A stretch of DNA of 64,000 nt, taken from contig NC_063275.1 of assembly GCF_910591885.1 (NCBI RefSeq), positions 10,218,501 to 10,282,500 of the forward strand, given 5' to 3'. Positions within the stretch are counted from its first letter, which is position 1. Every line of letters begins with the position of its first letter. Of this stretch, positions 1-16,400 are shown one piece after another. Position numbers and translations under genes: made by a program. The notes beneath the pieces are model-generated. The model was not told the origin of the DNA, ran no database searches, and saw only the letters and a program-made list of their open reading frames with translations. Origin of the DNA: Bombus terrestris (lineage: Eukaryota > Arthropoda > Insecta > Hymenoptera > Apidae).

Positions 1-14
1 TACGATATATCGTA
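1..14. other. Head palindrome, representative copy (14 bp)
   Basis: TACGATATATCGTA is a perfect 14-bp dyad at monomer positions 1-14, seen here and again for example at 661-674. It exists only when position 5 is A and position 10 is T. The alternative T5/A10 state, TACGTTATAACGTA (for example 1,621-1,634), is also perfectly palindromic, whereas T5/T10 (consensus) and A5/A10 are asymmetric and are exact reverse complements of each other. The A5/T10 palindrome usually follows a junction other than GTTA (ATGA, GTGA or GATA); one exception is at 57,510. Confidence 0.9.
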
Positions 15-50
15 ATGCCATATACCGTTATACGTTCTAGCGCAATAGTA

Positions 51-800
51 TATAACGTTATACGATAGAACGTAATACTATATATCATGATGCGATATCT
101 CGTAATGTTATATAACGTTATACGTTGTATAGTAATAGTGTATAACGTTATACGATATATCGTTATACTATATAACGTTATACGTTATATCGTTATACTA
201 TATAACGTTATACGTTATATCGTAACAGTATATAACGTTATAACTTATATCGTAATACTATATAACGCTACACGACATAACGTAATACTATGTAACATGA
301 TACGATACATCGTAATGCTATATAACGTTATACCATGTATCGTAATAGTATATAACGTTATACGTTATATCGCAATAGTATATAACGTTATACGTTATAT
401 CGTTATACTATATAACGTTATACGTTATATCGTTATACTATATAACGTTATACGTTATATCGTTATACTATATAACGTTATACGTTATATCGTAACAGAA
501 TATAACGTTATAACTTATATCGTAATAGTATATAACGTTATACGTTATAACGAATTACTATATAACATGATACGATATATCGCAATAGTATATAACGTTA
601 TACGTTATATCGTAACAGTATTTAACGTTATACGTTATATCGTAATAGTATATAACATGATACGATATATCGTATTGCTATATAACGTTATACGTTATAT
701 CGCAATAGTATATAACGTTATACGTTATATCGTAATAGTATATAACATGATACGATATATCGTAATGCTATATAAGGTTATACCATGTATCGTAATAGTG
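51..800 (+). repeat. 750-bp HOR unit, copy 1
   Basis: Twenty-five monomers that are repeated immediately to the right at offset 750. The match runs from 51-784 against 801-1,534 with no difference noticed over 734 bp. The left limit is set by A at 50 versus G at 800, and the right limit by A at 785 versus T at 1,535. Both copies include the marker monomer with TACGATAGAA head (61 and 811) followed by TATATCATGA and a TGCGATATCT head. Confidence 0.93.
141..152. other. Junction palindrome, representative copy (12 bp)
   Basis: TATAACGTTATA spans monomer positions 21-30 and 1-2 of the next monomer and is a perfect 12-bp dyad centred on a CpG. It recurs at most monomer junctions, so roughly every 30 bp across the window. 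It is lost where the junction reads ATGA, GTGA, GATA or GATT, or where position 22 is T (TTTAACGTTA). It contains the 6-bp palindrome AACGTT. Only the first clear copy is given as coordinates. Function is unknown. Short dyads are a known feature of many satellite DNAs and can support hairpin or cruciform structure, but that is inference here. Confidence 0.9.
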
Positions 801-1534
801 TATAACGTTATACGATAGAACGTAATACTATATATCATGATGCGATATCTCGTAATGTTATATAACGTTATACGTTGTATAGTAATAGTGTATAACGTTA
901 TACGATATATCGTTATACTATATAACGTTATACGTTATATCGTTATACTATATAACGTTATACGTTATATCGTAACAGTATATAACGTTATAACTTATAT
1001 CGTAATACTATATAACGCTACACGACATAACGTAATACTATGTAACATGATACGATACATCGTAATGCTATATAACGTTATACCATGTATCGTAATAGTA
1101 TATAACGTTATACGTTATATCGCAATAGTATATAACGTTATACGTTATATCGTTATACTATATAACGTTATACGTTATATCGTTATACTATATAACGTTA
1201 TACGTTATATCGTTATACTATATAACGTTATACGTTATATCGTAACAGAATATAACGTTATAACTTATATCGTAATAGTATATAACGTTATACGTTATAA
1301 CGAATTACTATATAACATGATACGATATATCGCAATAGTATATAACGTTATACGTTATATCGTAACAGTATTTAACGTTATACGTTATATCGTAATAGTA
1401 TATAACATGATACGATATATCGTATTGCTATATAACGTTATACGTTATATCGCAATAGTATATAACGTTATACGTTATATCGTAATAGTATATAACATGA
1501 TACGATATATCGTAATGCTATATAAGGTTATACC
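801..1534 (+). repeat. 750-bp HOR unit, copy 2 (end differs)
   Basis: Second tandem copy of the unit at 51-800. It diverges after 1,534, where this copy continues into a TACCTTGAAT monomer while copy 1 continues into TACCATGTAT. A related, less similar copy lies at about 4,441-5,140 (offset 3,630), and a partial one begins near 3,811. This shows the unit was multiplied more than once in the left part of the window. Confidence 0.9.
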
Positions 1535-4440
1535 TTGAATCGCAATAGTATATAACGTTATATGTTATATCGTAATTGTATATAACGTTATACGTTATAT
1601 CGTAACAGTATTTAACGTTATACGTTATAACGTAATACTATATAACGTTATACGTTATATCGTAATAGTATATAACATGATACGATATATCCTAATACTA
1701 TATAACGTTACACCTTATATCGTAATAGTATATAACGTTATACGTAATATCGTAAGAGTATTTAACGTTATACGTTATATCGTAATAGTATATAACGTTA
1801 TACGATATAACGTAATACTATATAACGTTATATGATATAACGTAATACTATATAACATGATACGATATATCCTAATGCTACATAACGTTATACCTTGAAT
1901 CGCAATAGTATATAACGTTATACGTTATATCGTAATACTATATAACGTTATACGTTATATCGTAATAGTATATAACATGATACGATATATCGTATTGCTA
2001 TATAACGTTATACGTTATATCGCAATAGTATATAACGTTATACGTTATATCGTAATAGTATATAACATGATACGATATATCCTAATGCTATATAACGTTA
2101 CACCTTGTATCGTAATAGTATATAACGTTATACGTAATATCGTAACAGTATTTAACGTTATACGTTATATCGCAATAGTATATAACGTTATACGTTATAT
2201 CGTAACATTATTTAACGTTATACGTTATATCGTAATAGTATATAACATGATACGATATATCGTATTGCTATATAACGTTATAACTTATATCGTAATAATA
2301 TATAACGTTATACGTTATATCGTAATAGTATAAAGCGTTATACGTTATATCCTAAGACTATATAACGCTATACGACATAACGTAATACTATGAAACATGA
2401 TACGATATATCGTAATGCTATATAACGTTATACCATGTATCGTAATAGTATATAACGTTATACGTTATATCGCAATAGTATATAAACTTATACGTTATAT
2501 CGTTATACTATATAACGTTATACGTTATATCGTTATACCATATAACGTTATACGTTATATGGTAACAGTATATAACGTTATACCATGTATCGTAATAGTA
2601 TATAACGTTATACGTTATAACGAATTACGATATAACATGATACGATATATCGTAATGCTATATAACGTTATACGTTATATCGCAATAGTATATAACGTTA
2701 TACGATATAAGGTAATACTATATAACATGATACGATACATCCTAATGCTATATAACGTTTCACCTTGTATCGTAATAGTATATAACGTTATACGTTATAT
2801 CGTAATAGTATATAACATGATACGATATATCGTAGTGCTATATAACGTTATACCATGTATCGCAATAGTATATAACGTTATACGTTATATCGCAATAGTA
2901 TATAACGTTATACGTTATATCGTAACAGTATTTAACGTTATACGTTATATCGTAATAGTATATAACATGATACGATATATCGTATTGCTATATAACGTTA
3001 TACGTTATATCGCAATAGTATATAACGTTATACGTTATATCGTAATAGTATATAACATGCTACGATATATCCTAATGCTATATAACGTTACACCTTGTAT
3101 CGTAATAGTATATAACGTCATACGTAATATCGTAACGGTATTTAACGTTATACGTTATATCGTAATACTATATAACGATTTACGTTCTAACGTAATACTA
3201 TATAACGTGATACGATATATCGTAAAGCTATATAACGTTATACCATGTATCGTAGTAGTATATAACGTTATACGTAATATCGCAATAGTATATAACGTTA
3301 TACGTTATACCGTAACAGTATATAACGTTATACGTTATATCGTAATACCATATAACGTTATACGTTATAACGTAATACTATATAACGTGATGCGATATAT
3401 CGTAATGCTATATAAAGTTATACGTAATATCGTAACAGTATTTAACGTTATACGTTATATCGTAATACTATATAACGATTTACGTTCTAACGTAATACTA
3501 TGTAACGATATACGTTATAACGTAATACTATATAACGTGATACGATATATCCTAATGCTATATAACGTTACACCTTGTATCGTAATAGTATATAACGTTA
3601 TACGTTATATCGTAACAGTATTTAACGTTATACGTTATATCGTAATACTATATAACGATTTACGTTCTAACGTAATACTATATAACGATATACGTTATAG
3701 CGTAATACTATATAACGTGATACGATATATCCTAATGCTACATAACGTTATACCTTCAATCATTATAGTATATAACGTTATACTTTATATCGTAATTGTA
3801 TATAACGTTATACGATATAACGTAATACTATATAACATGATGCGACATCTCGTAATGTTATATAACGTTATACGTTGTATAGTAATAGTGTATAACGTTA
3901 TACGATATATCGTTATACTATATAACGTTATACGTTATGTCGTTATACTATATAACGTTATACGTTATATCGTAACAGTATATAACGTTATAACTTATAT
4001 CGTAATACTATATAACGCTACACGACATAACGTAATACTATGTAACATGATACGATACATCGTAATGCTATATAACGTTATACCATGTATCGTAATAGTA
4101 TATAACGTTATACGTTATATCGCAATAGTATATAACGTTATACGTTATATCGTTATACTATATAACGTTATACGTTATATCGTTATACTATATAACGTTA
4201 TACGTTATATCGTAACAGAATATAACGTTATAACTTATATCGTAATAGTATATAACGTTATACGTTATAACGAATTACTATATAACATGATACGATATAT
4301 CGCAATAGTATATAACGTTATACGTTATATCGTAACAGTATTTAACGTTATACGTTATATCGTAACAGTATATACCATGATACGATATATCGTAATGCCA
4401 TATACCGTTATACGTTCTAGCGCAATAGTATATAACGTTA
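811..4440 (+). repeat. ~3.6-kb mosaic block 1
   Basis: Block beginning at the TACGATAGAA marker monomer at 811 and ending where the same marker recurs at 4,441 (3,630 bp, 121 monomers). Parts align with block 2: about 811-1,510 at offset 3,630, about 1,681-2,070 at offset 3,600, and about 2,071-2,830 at offset 3,750. The changing offset shows insertions and deletions of whole monomers between copies. The longest open periodic reading frame of the window (2,397-4,448) lies here. I do not consider it a gene, because stops recur in fixed monomer types and the sequence is purely repetitive. Confidence 0.75.
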
Positions 4441-7440
4441 TACGATAGAACGTAATACTATATATCATGATGCGATATCTCGTAATGTTATATAACGTTA
4501 TACGTTGTATAGTAATAGTGTATAACGTTATACGATATATCGTTATACTATATAACGTTATACGTTATATCGTTATACTATATAACGTTATACGTTATAT
4601 CGTAACAGTATATAACGTTATAACTTATATCGTAATACTATATAACGCTACACGACATAACGTAATACTATGTAACATGATACGATACATCGTAATGCTA
4701 TATAACGTTATACCATGTATCGTAATAGTATATAACGTTATACGTTATATCGCAATAGTATATAACGTTACACGTTATATCGTTATACTATATAACGTTA
4801 TACGTTATATCGTTATACTATATAACGTTATACGTTATATCGTTATACTATATAACGTTATACGTTATATCGTAACAGAATATAACGTTATAACTTATAT
4901 CGTAATAGTATATAACGTTATACGTTATAACGAATTACTATATAACATGATACGATATATCGCAATAGTATATAACGTTATACGTTATATCGTAACAGTA
5001 TTTAACGTTATACGTTATATCGTAATAGTATATAACATGATACGATATATCGTATTGCTATATAACGTTATACGTTATATCGCAATAGTATATAACGTTA
5101 TACGTTATATCGTAATAGTATATAACATGATACGATATATCCTAATGCTATATAACGTTACACCTTGTATCGTAATAGTGAATAACGTTATACGTAATAT
5201 CGTAACAGTATTTAACGTTATACGTTATATCGTAATAGTATATAACGTTATACGTTATATCCTAATAGTATATAACATGATACGATATATCCTAATGCTA
5301 TATAACGTTACACCTTATATCGTAATAGTATATAACGTTATACGTAATATCGTAAGAGTATTTAACGTTATACGTTATATCGTAATAGTATATAACGTTA
5401 TACGATATAACGTAATACTATATAACGTTATATGATATAACGTAATACTATATAACATGATACGATATATCCTAATGCTACATAACGTTATACCTTGAAT
5501 CGCAATAGTATATAACGTTATACGTTATATCGTAATACTATATAACGTTATACGTTATATCGTAATAGTATATAACATGATACGATATATGGTATTGCTA
5601 TATAACGTTATACGTTATATCGCAATAGTATATAACGTTATACGTTATATCGTAATAGTATATAACATGATACGATATATCGTATTGCTATATAACGTTA
5701 TAACTTATATCGTAATAATATATAACGTTATACGTTATATCGTAATAGTATAAAACGTTATACGTTATATCCTAATACTATATAACGCTATACGACATAA
5801 CGTAATACTATGAAACATGATACGATATATCATAATGCTATATAACGTTACACCTTGTATCGTAATAGTATATAACGTTATACGTAATATAGTTACAGTA
5901 TTTAACGTTATACGTTATATCGCAATAGTATATAACGTTATACGTTATATCGTAACATTATTTAACGTTATACGTTATATCGTAATAGTATATAACATGA
6001 TACGATATATCGTATTGCTATATAACGTTATAACTTATATCGTAATAATATATAACGTTATACGTTATATCGTAATAGTATAAAACGTTATACGTTATAT
6101 CCTAATACTATATAACGCTATACGACATAACGTAATACTATGAAACATGATACGATATATCGTAATGCTATATAACGTTATACCATGTATCGTAATAGTA
6201 TATAACGTTATACGTTATATCGCAATAGTATATAACGTTATACGTTATATCGTTATACTATATAACGTTATACGTTATATCGTTATACCATATAAAGTTA
6301 TACGTTATATCGTAACAGTATATAACGTTATACCATGTATCGTAATAGTATATAACGTTATACGTTATAACGAATTACGATATAACATGATACGATATAT
6401 CGTAATGCTATATAACGTTATACGTTATATCGCAATAGTATATAACGTTATACGATATAAGGTAATACTATATAACATGATACGATACATCCTAATGCTA
6501 TATAACGTTTCACCTTGTATCGTAATAGTATATAACGTTATACGTTATATCGTAATAGTATATAACATGATACGATATATCGTAGTGCTATATAACCTTA
6601 TACCATGTATCGCAATAGTATATAACGTTATACGTTATATCGTAACAGTATTTAACGTTATACGTTATATCGTAATAGTATATAACATGATACGATATAT
6701 CCTAATGCTATATAACGTTACACCTTGTATCGTAATAGTATATATCGTTATACGTAATATCGTAATAGTATATAACGTTATACGTTATAACGAATTACTA
6801 TATAACATGATACGATATATCGCAATAGTATATAACGTTATACGTTATATCGTAACAGTATTTAACGTTATACGTTATATCGTAACAGTATATACCATGA
6901 TACGATATATCGTAATGCCATATACCGTTATACGTTCTAGCGCAATAGTATATAACGTTATACGATAGAACGTAATACTATATATCATGATGCGATATCT
7001 CGTAATGTTATATAACGTTATACGTTGTATAGTAATAGTGTATAACGTTATACGTTATATCGTAACAGTATATAACATGATACGATATATCGTAATGCTA
7101 TATACCGTTATACGTTCTAGCGCAATAGTATATAACGTTATACGATATAACGTAATACTATATAACATGATGCGATATCTCGTAATGTTATATAACGTTA
7201 TACGTTGTATAGTAATAGTGTATAACGTTATACGATATATCGTTATACTATATAACGTTATACGTTATATCGTAACAGTATATAACGTTATACGATATAA
7301 CGTATTACTATATAACGAGATATGATATATCGTAATGCTATATAACGTTATAACTTATATCGTAATAATATATAACGTTATACGTTATATCGTAATAGTA
7401 TAAAACGTTATACGTTATATCCTAATGCTATATAACGCTA
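4441..7440 (+). repeat. ~3-kb mosaic block 2
   Basis: Diverged partner of block 1. It starts at the TACGATAGAA marker at 4,441 and contains the same marker again at 6,961. Relative to block 1 it carries an extra 150-bp five-monomer module (5,671-5,820), which duplicates the neighbouring module at 6,001-6,150, and it lacks other monomers further right. The segment at 6,901-6,960 matches 1-60 and 4,381-4,440 (all with TGCCATATACC). The right limit is the left junction of the 10-kb duplication at 7,441. Confidence 0.7.
5671..6150 (+). repeat. Five-monomer module present twice (150 bp each)
   Basis: A five-monomer module runs from a CGTATTGCTA monomer, through TAACTTATAT, TAAAACGTTA and CCTAATACTA monomers, to a TACGACATAA monomer ending TGAAACATGA. 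It occurs at 5,671-5,820 and 6,001-6,150 in this block, once in block 1 (2,251-2,400), and at 9,061-9,210, 9,721-9,870, 19,021-19,170 and 19,771-19,920. A version ending TGTAACATGA lies at 56,640-56,789. The presence of two copies here but one at the matching place in block 1 accounts for the 150-bp shift of offset from 3,600 to 3,750. Confidence 0.85.
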
Positions 7441-10400
7441 TACGACATAACGTAATACTATATAACATGATACGATACATCCTAATGCTATATAACGTTT
7501 CACCTTGTATCGTAATAGTATATAACGTCATACGTAATATCGTAACAGTATTTAACGTTATACGTTATATCGTAATACTATATAACGATTTACGTTCTAA
7601 CGTAATACTATATAACGTGATACGATATATCGTAAAGCTATATAACGTTATACCATGTATCGTAGTAGTATATAACGTTATACGTAATATCGCAATAGTA
7701 TATAACGTTATACGTTATACCGTAACAGTATATAACGTTATACGTTATATCGTAATACCATATAACGTTATACGTTATAACGTAATACTATATAACGTGA
7801 TGCGATATATCGTAATGCTATATAACGTTATACGTAATATCGTAACAGTATTTAACGTTATACGTTATATCGTAATACTATATAACGATTTACGTTCTAA
7901 CGTAATACTATGTAACGATATACGTTATAACGTAATACTATATAACGTGATACGATATATCCTAATGCTATATAACGTTACACCTTGTATCGTAATAGTA
8001 TATAACGTTATACGTTATATCGTAACAGTATTTAACGTTATACGTTATATCGTAATACTATATAACGATTTACGTTCTAACGTAATACTATATAACGATA
8101 TACGTTATATCGTAATACTATATAACGTGATACGATATATCCTAATGCTACATAACGTTATACCTTGAATCATTATAGTATATAACGTTATACTTTATAT
8201 CGTAATTGTATATAACGTTATACGATATAACGTAATACTATATAACATGATGCGACATCTCGTAATGTTATATAACGTTATACGTTGTATAGTAATAGTG
8301 TATAACGTTATACGTTATATCGTAACAGTATATACCATGATACGATATATCGTAATGCCATATACCGTTATACGTTCTAGCGCAATAGTATATAACGTTA
8401 TACGATAGAACGTAATACTATATAACATGATGCGATATCTCGTAATGTTATATAACGTTATACGTTGTATAGTAATAGTGTATAACGTTATACGATATAT
8501 CGTTATACTATATAACGTTATACGTTATATCGTTATACTATATAACGTTATACGTTATATCGTAAAAGTATATAACGTTATAACTGATATCGTAATACTA
8601 TATAACGCTATACGACATAACGTAATACTATGTAACATGATACGATACATCGTAATGCTATATAACGTTATACCATGTATCGTAATAGTATATAACGTTA
8701 TACGTTATATCGCAATAGTATATAACGTTATACGTTATATCGTTATACTCTATAACGTTATACGTTATATCGTTATACTATATAACGTTATACGTTATAT
8801 CGTTATACTATATAACGTTATACGTTATATCGTTATACTATATAACGTTATACGTTATATCGTAATACTATATAACATGATACGATATATCCTAATGCTA
8901 CATAACGTTATACCTTGAATCGCAATAGTATATAACATGATACGATATATCGCAATAGTATATAACGTTATACGCTATATCGTAACAGTATTTAACGTTA
9001 TACGTTATATCGTAACATTATTTAACGTTATACGTTATATCGTAATAGTATATAACATGATACGATATATCGTATTGCTATATAACGTTATAACTTATAT
9101 CGTAATAATATATAACGTTATACGTTATATCGTAATAGTATAAAACGTTATACGTTATATCCTAATACTATATAACGCTATACGACATAACGTAATACTA
9201 TGAAACATGATACGATATATCGTAACGCTATATAACGTTATACCATGTATCGTAATAGTATATAACGTTATACGTTATATCGCAATAGTATATAACGTTA
9301 TACGTAATATCGTAAGAGTATTTAACGTTATACGTTATATCGTAATAGTATATAACGTTATACGATATAACGTAATACTATATAACGTTATATGATATAA
9401 CGTAATACTATATAACGTTATACGTTATATCGTAATAGTATATAACATGATACGATATATCGTATTGCTATATAACGTTATACGTTATATCGCAATAGTA
9501 TATAACGTTATACGTTATATCGTAATAGTATATAACATGATACGATATATCCTAATGCTATATAACGTTACACCTTGTATCGTAATAGTATATAACGTAA
9601 TACGTAATATCGTAACAGTATTTAACGTTATACGTTATATCGCAATAGTATATAACGTTATACGTTATATCGTAACATTATTTAACGTTATACGTTATAT
9701 CGTAATAGTATATAACATGATACGATATATCGTATTGCTATATAACGTTATAACTTATATCGTAATAATATATAACGTTATACGTTATATCGTAATAGTA
9801 TAAAACGTTATACGTTATATCCTAATACTATATAACGCTATACGACATAACGTAATACTATGAAACATGATACGATATATCGTAACGCTATATAACGTTA
9901 TACCATGTATCGTAATAGTATATAACGTTATACGTTATATCGCAATAGTATATAACGTTATACGTTATATCGTTATACTATATAACGTTATACGTTATAT
10001 CGTTATACCATATAACGTTATACGTTATATCGTAACAGTATATAACGTTATACCATGTATCGTAATAGTATATAACGTTATACGTTGTAACGAATTACGA
10101 TATAACATGATACGATATATCGTAATGCTATATAACGTTATACGTTATATCGCAATAGTATATAACGTTATACGATATAAGGTAATACTATATAACATGA
10201 TACGATACATCCTAATGCTATATAACGTTTCACCTTGTATCGTAATAGTATATAACGTTATACGTTATATCATAATAGTATATAACATGATACGATATAT
10301 CGTAGTGCTATATAACGTTATACCATGTATCGCAATAGTATATAACGTTATACGTTATATCGTAATAGTATATAACGTTATACGTTATATCGTAACAGTA

Positions 10401-13400
10401 TTTAACGTTATACGTTATATCGTAATAGTATATAACATGATACGATATATACTAATGCTATATAACGTTACACCTTGTATCGTAATAGTATATAACGTTA
10501 TACGTAATATCGTAACAGTATTTAACGTTATACGTTATATCGTAATACTATATAACGATTTACGTTCTAACGTAATACTATATAACGTGATACGATATAT
10601 TGTAAAGCTATATAACGTTATACCATGTATCGTAGTAGTATATAACGTTAAACGTAATATCGCAATAGTATATAACGTTATACGTAATATCGTAACAGTA
10701 TTTAACGTTATACGTTATATCGTAATACTATATAACATGATGCGATATCTCGTAATGTTATATAACGTTATACGTTGTATAGTAATAGTGTATAACGTTA
10801 TACGTTATATCGTAACAGTATATAACATGATACGATATATCGTAATGCTATATACCGTTATACGTTCTAGCGCAATAGTATATAACGTTATACGATATAA
10901 CGTAATACTATATAACATGATGCGATATCTCGTAATGTTATATAACGTTATACGTTGTATAGTAATAGTGTATAACGTTATACGATATATCGTTATACTA
11001 TATAACGCTATACGTTATATCGTTATACTATATAACGTTATACGTTATATCGTAACAGTATATAACGTTATACGATATAACGTATTACTATATAACGAGA
11101 TATGATATATCGTAATGCTATATAACGTTATAACTTATATCGTAATAATATATAACGTTATACGTTATATCGTAATAGTATAAAACGTTATACGTTATAT
11201 CCTAATGCTATATAACGCTATACGACATAACGTAATACTATGTAACATGATACGATACATCGTAATGCTATATAACGTTATATCATGTATCGTAATAGTA
11301 TACAACGTTATACGTTATATCGCAATAGTATATAACGTTATACGTTATATCGTTATACTATATAACGTTATACGTTATATCGTTATACTATATAACGTTA
11401 TACGTTATATCGTAACAGTATATAACGTTATAACTTATATCGTAATAGTATATAACGTTATACGTTATAACGAATTACTATATAACATGATACGATATAT
11501 CGTAATGCTATATAACGTTTCACCTTGTATCGTAATAGTATATAACGTTATACGTTATATCGTAATAGTATATAACATGATACGATATATCGTAGTGCTA
11601 TATAACGTTATACCATGTATCGCAATAGTATACAACGTTATACGTTATATCGCAATAGTATATAACGTTATACGTTATATCGTAACAGTATTTAACGTTA
11701 TACGTTATATCGTAATAGTATATAACATGATACGATATATCGTATTGCTATATAACGTTATACGTTATATCGCAGTAGTATATAACGTTATACGTTATAT
11801 CGTAATAGTATATAACATGATACGATATATCCTAATGCTATATAACGTTACACCTTGTATCGTAATAGTATATAACGTTATACGTTATATCGGAACAGTA
11901 TTTAACGTTATACGTTATATCGTAATAGTATATAACGTTATACATTATATCGTAATAGTATATAACATGATACGATATATCGTAATGCTATATAACGTTA
12001 TACCATGTATCGTAATAGTGTATAACGTTCTACGTTATATCGCAATAGTATATAACGTTATACGTTATATCGTAACAGTATTTAACGTTATACGTTATAT
12101 CGTAATAGTACATAACATGATACGATATATCGTATTGCTATATAACGTTATACGTTATATCGCAATAGTATATAACGTTATATGTTATATCGTAATAGTA
12201 TATAACATGATAAGATATATCCTAATGCTATATAACGTTACACCTTGTATCGTAATAGGATATAACGTTATACGTAATATCGTAACAGTATTTAACGTTA
12301 TACGTTATATCGTAATAGTATATAACGATATACGTTATAACGTAATACTATATAACGTGATACGATATACCGTAATAATATATAACGTGATGCGATATAT
12401 CGTAATGCTATATAACGTTATACGCAATATCGTAACAGTATTTAACGTTATACGTTATATCGTAATACTATATAACGATTTACGTTCTAACGTAATACTA
12501 TATAACGTGATACGATATATCCTAATGCTATATAACGTTACACCTTGTATCGTAATAGTATATAACGTTATACGTTATATCGGAACAGTATTTAACGTTA
12601 TACGTTATATCGTAATACTATACAACGATTTACGTTCTAACGTAATACTATATAACGATATACGTTATAACTTAATACTATATAACGTGATACGATATAT
12701 CCTAATGCTACATAACGTTATACCTTGAATCGCAATAGTATATAACGTTATACGTTATATCGTAATTGTATATAACGTTATACGATATAACGTAATACTA
12801 TATAACATGATGCGATATCTCGTAATGTTATATAACGTTATACGTTGTGTAGTAATAGTGTATAACGTTATACGTTATATCGTAACAGTATATAACATGA
12901 TACGATATATCGTAATGCTATATACCGTTATACGTTCTAGCGCAATAGTATATAACGTTATACGATATAACGTAATACTATATAACATGATGCGATATCT
13001 CGTAATGTTATATAACGTTATACGTTGTATAGTAATAGTGTATAACGTTTTACGATATATCGTTATACTATATAACGTTATACGTTATATCGTTACACTA
13101 TATAACGTTATACGTTATATCGTAACAGTATATAACGTTATAACTTATATCGTAATAGTATATAACGTTATACGTTATAACGAATTACTATATAACATGA
13201 TACGATATTTCGTAATGCTATATAACGTTATACGTTATATCGCAATAGTATATAACGTTATACGTTATATCGTTATACTATAAAACGTTATACGTTATAT
13301 CGTTATACTATATAACGTTATACGTTATATCGTAACAGTATATAACGTTATAACTTATATCGTAATAGTATATCACGTTATACGTTATAACGTAATACTA

Positions 13401-16400
13401 TATAACGTGATACGATATATCGTAAAGCTATATAACGTTATACCATGTATCGCAATAGTATATAACGTTATACGTTATATCGCAATAGTATATAACGTTA
13501 TACGTTATATCGTAACAGTATTTAACGTTATACGTTATATCGTAATAGTATATAACATGATACGATATATCGTATTGCTATATAACGTTATACGTTATAT
13601 CGCAATAGTATATAACGTTATACGTTATATCGTAATAGTATATAACATGATATGATATATCCTAATGCTATATAACGTTACACCTTGTATCGTAATAGTA
13701 TATAACGTCATACGTAATATCGTAACAATATTTAACGTTATACGTTATATCGTAATACTATATAACGATTTACGTTCTAACGTAATACTATATAATGTGG
13801 TACGATATATCGTAAAGCTATATAACGTTATACCATGTATCGTAGTAGTATATAACTTTATACGTAATATCGCAATAGTATATAACGTTATACGTTATAC
13901 CGTAACAGTATATAACGTTATACGTTATATCGTAATACCATATAACGTTATACGTTATAACGTAATACTATATAACGTGATGCGATATATCGTAATGCTA
14001 TATAACGTTATACGTAATAGCGTAACAGTATTTAACGTTATACGTTATATCGTAATACTATATAACGTTATACGTTATATCGTAACAGTATATAACGTTA
14101 TAACTTATATCGTAATACTATATAACGCTATACGACATAACGTAATACTATGTAACATGATACGATACATCGTAATGCTATATAACGTTATACCATGTAT
14201 CGTAATAGTATATAACGTTATACGTTATATCGCAATAGTATATAACGTTATACGTTATATCGTTATACTATATAACGTTATACGTTATATCGTTATACTA
14301 TATAACGTTATACGTTATATCGTAACAGTATATAACGTTATAACTTATATCGTAATAGTATATAACGTTATACGTTATAACGAATTACTATATAACATGA
14401 TGCGATATCTCGTAATGTTATATAACGTTATACGTTGTATAGTAATAGTGTATAACGTTATACGTTATATCGTAACAGTATATAACATGATACGATATAT
14501 CCTAATGCTATATAACGTTACACCTTGTATCGTAATAGTATATAACGTCATACGTAATATCGTAACAGTATTTAACGTTATACGTTATATCGTAATACTA
14601 TATAACGATTTACGTTCTAACGTAATACTATATAATGTGATACGATATATCGTAAAGCTATATAACGTTATACCATGTATCGTAGTAGTATATAACGTTA
14701 TACGTAATATCGCAATAGTATATAACGTTATACGTTATACCGTAACAGTATATAACGTTATACGTTATATCGTAATACCATATAACGTTATACGTTATAA
14801 CGTAATACTATATAACGTGATGCGATATATCGTAATGCTATATAACGTTATACGTAATATCGTAACAGTATTTAACGTTATACGTTATATCGTAATACTA
14901 TATAACGATTTACGTTCTAACGTAATACTATGTAACGATATACGTTATAACGTAATACTGTATAACGTGATACGGTATATCCTAATGCTATATAACGTTA
15001 CACCTTGTATCGTAATAGTATATAACGTTATACGTTATATCGTAACAGTATTTAACGTTATACGTTATATCGTAATACTATATAACGATTTACGTTCTAA
15101 CGTAATACTATATAACGATATACGTTATAACGTAATACTATATAACGTGATACGATATATCCTAATGCTACATAACGCTATACCTTGAATCGCAATAGTA
15201 TATAACGTTATACTTTATATCGTAATTGTATATAACGTTATACGATATAACGTAATACTATATAACATGATGCGATATCTCGTAATGTTATATAACGTTA
15301 TACGTTGTATAGTAATAGTGTATAACGTTATACGTTATATCGTAATAGTATATAACATGATACGATATATCCTAATGCTATATAACGTTACACCTTGTAC
15401 CGTAATAGTGAATAACGTTATACGTAATATGGTAACAGTATTTAACGTTATACGTTATATCGTAATAGTATATAACGTTATACGTTATATCGTAATAGTA
15501 TATAACATGATACGATATATCGTAATGCTATATAACGTTATACCATGTATCGTAATAGCGTATAACGTTCTACGTTATATCGCAATAGTATATAACGTTA
15601 TACGCTATATCGTAACAGTATTTAACGTTATACGATATAACGTAATACTATATAACGTTATGTGATATAACGTAATACTATATAACATGATACGATATAT
15701 CTTAATGCTACATAACGTTATACCTTGAATCGCAATAGTATGTAACGTTATACGTTATATCGTAATTGTATATAACGTTATACGTTATATCGTAACAGTA
15801 TTTAACGTTATACGTTATAACGTAATACTATATAACGTTATACGTTATATCGTAATTGTATATAACATGATACGATATATCCTAATGCTATATAACGTTA
15901 CACCTTATATCGTAATAGTATATAACGTTATACGTAATATCGTAAGAGTATTTAACGTTATACGTTATATCGTAATAGTATATAACGCTATACGATATAA
16001 CGTAATACTATATAACGTTATATGATATAACGTAATACTATATAACATGATACGATATATCCTAATGCTACATAACGTTATACCTTGAATCGCAATAGTA
16101 TATAACGTTATACGTTATATCGTAATAGTATATAACGTTATACGTTATATCGTAATAGTATATAACATGATACGATATATCGTATTGCTATATAACGTTA
16201 TACGTTATATCGCAATAGTATATAACGTTATACGTTATATCGTAATACTATATAACGTTATACGTTATATCGTAATACCATATAACGTTATACGTTATAA
16301 CGTAATACTATATAACGTGATGCGATATATCGTAATGCTATATAACGTTATACGTAATATCGTAACAGTATTTAACGTTATACGTTATATCGTAATACTA

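Noticed and set aside
1801..1860. Inverted-orientation monomers suggested by TACGATATAACGTA heads
   Set aside because: Only the 14-bp head equals the reverse complement of the consensus head. The tail order stays forward, so these are substituted forward monomers and not inverted units.
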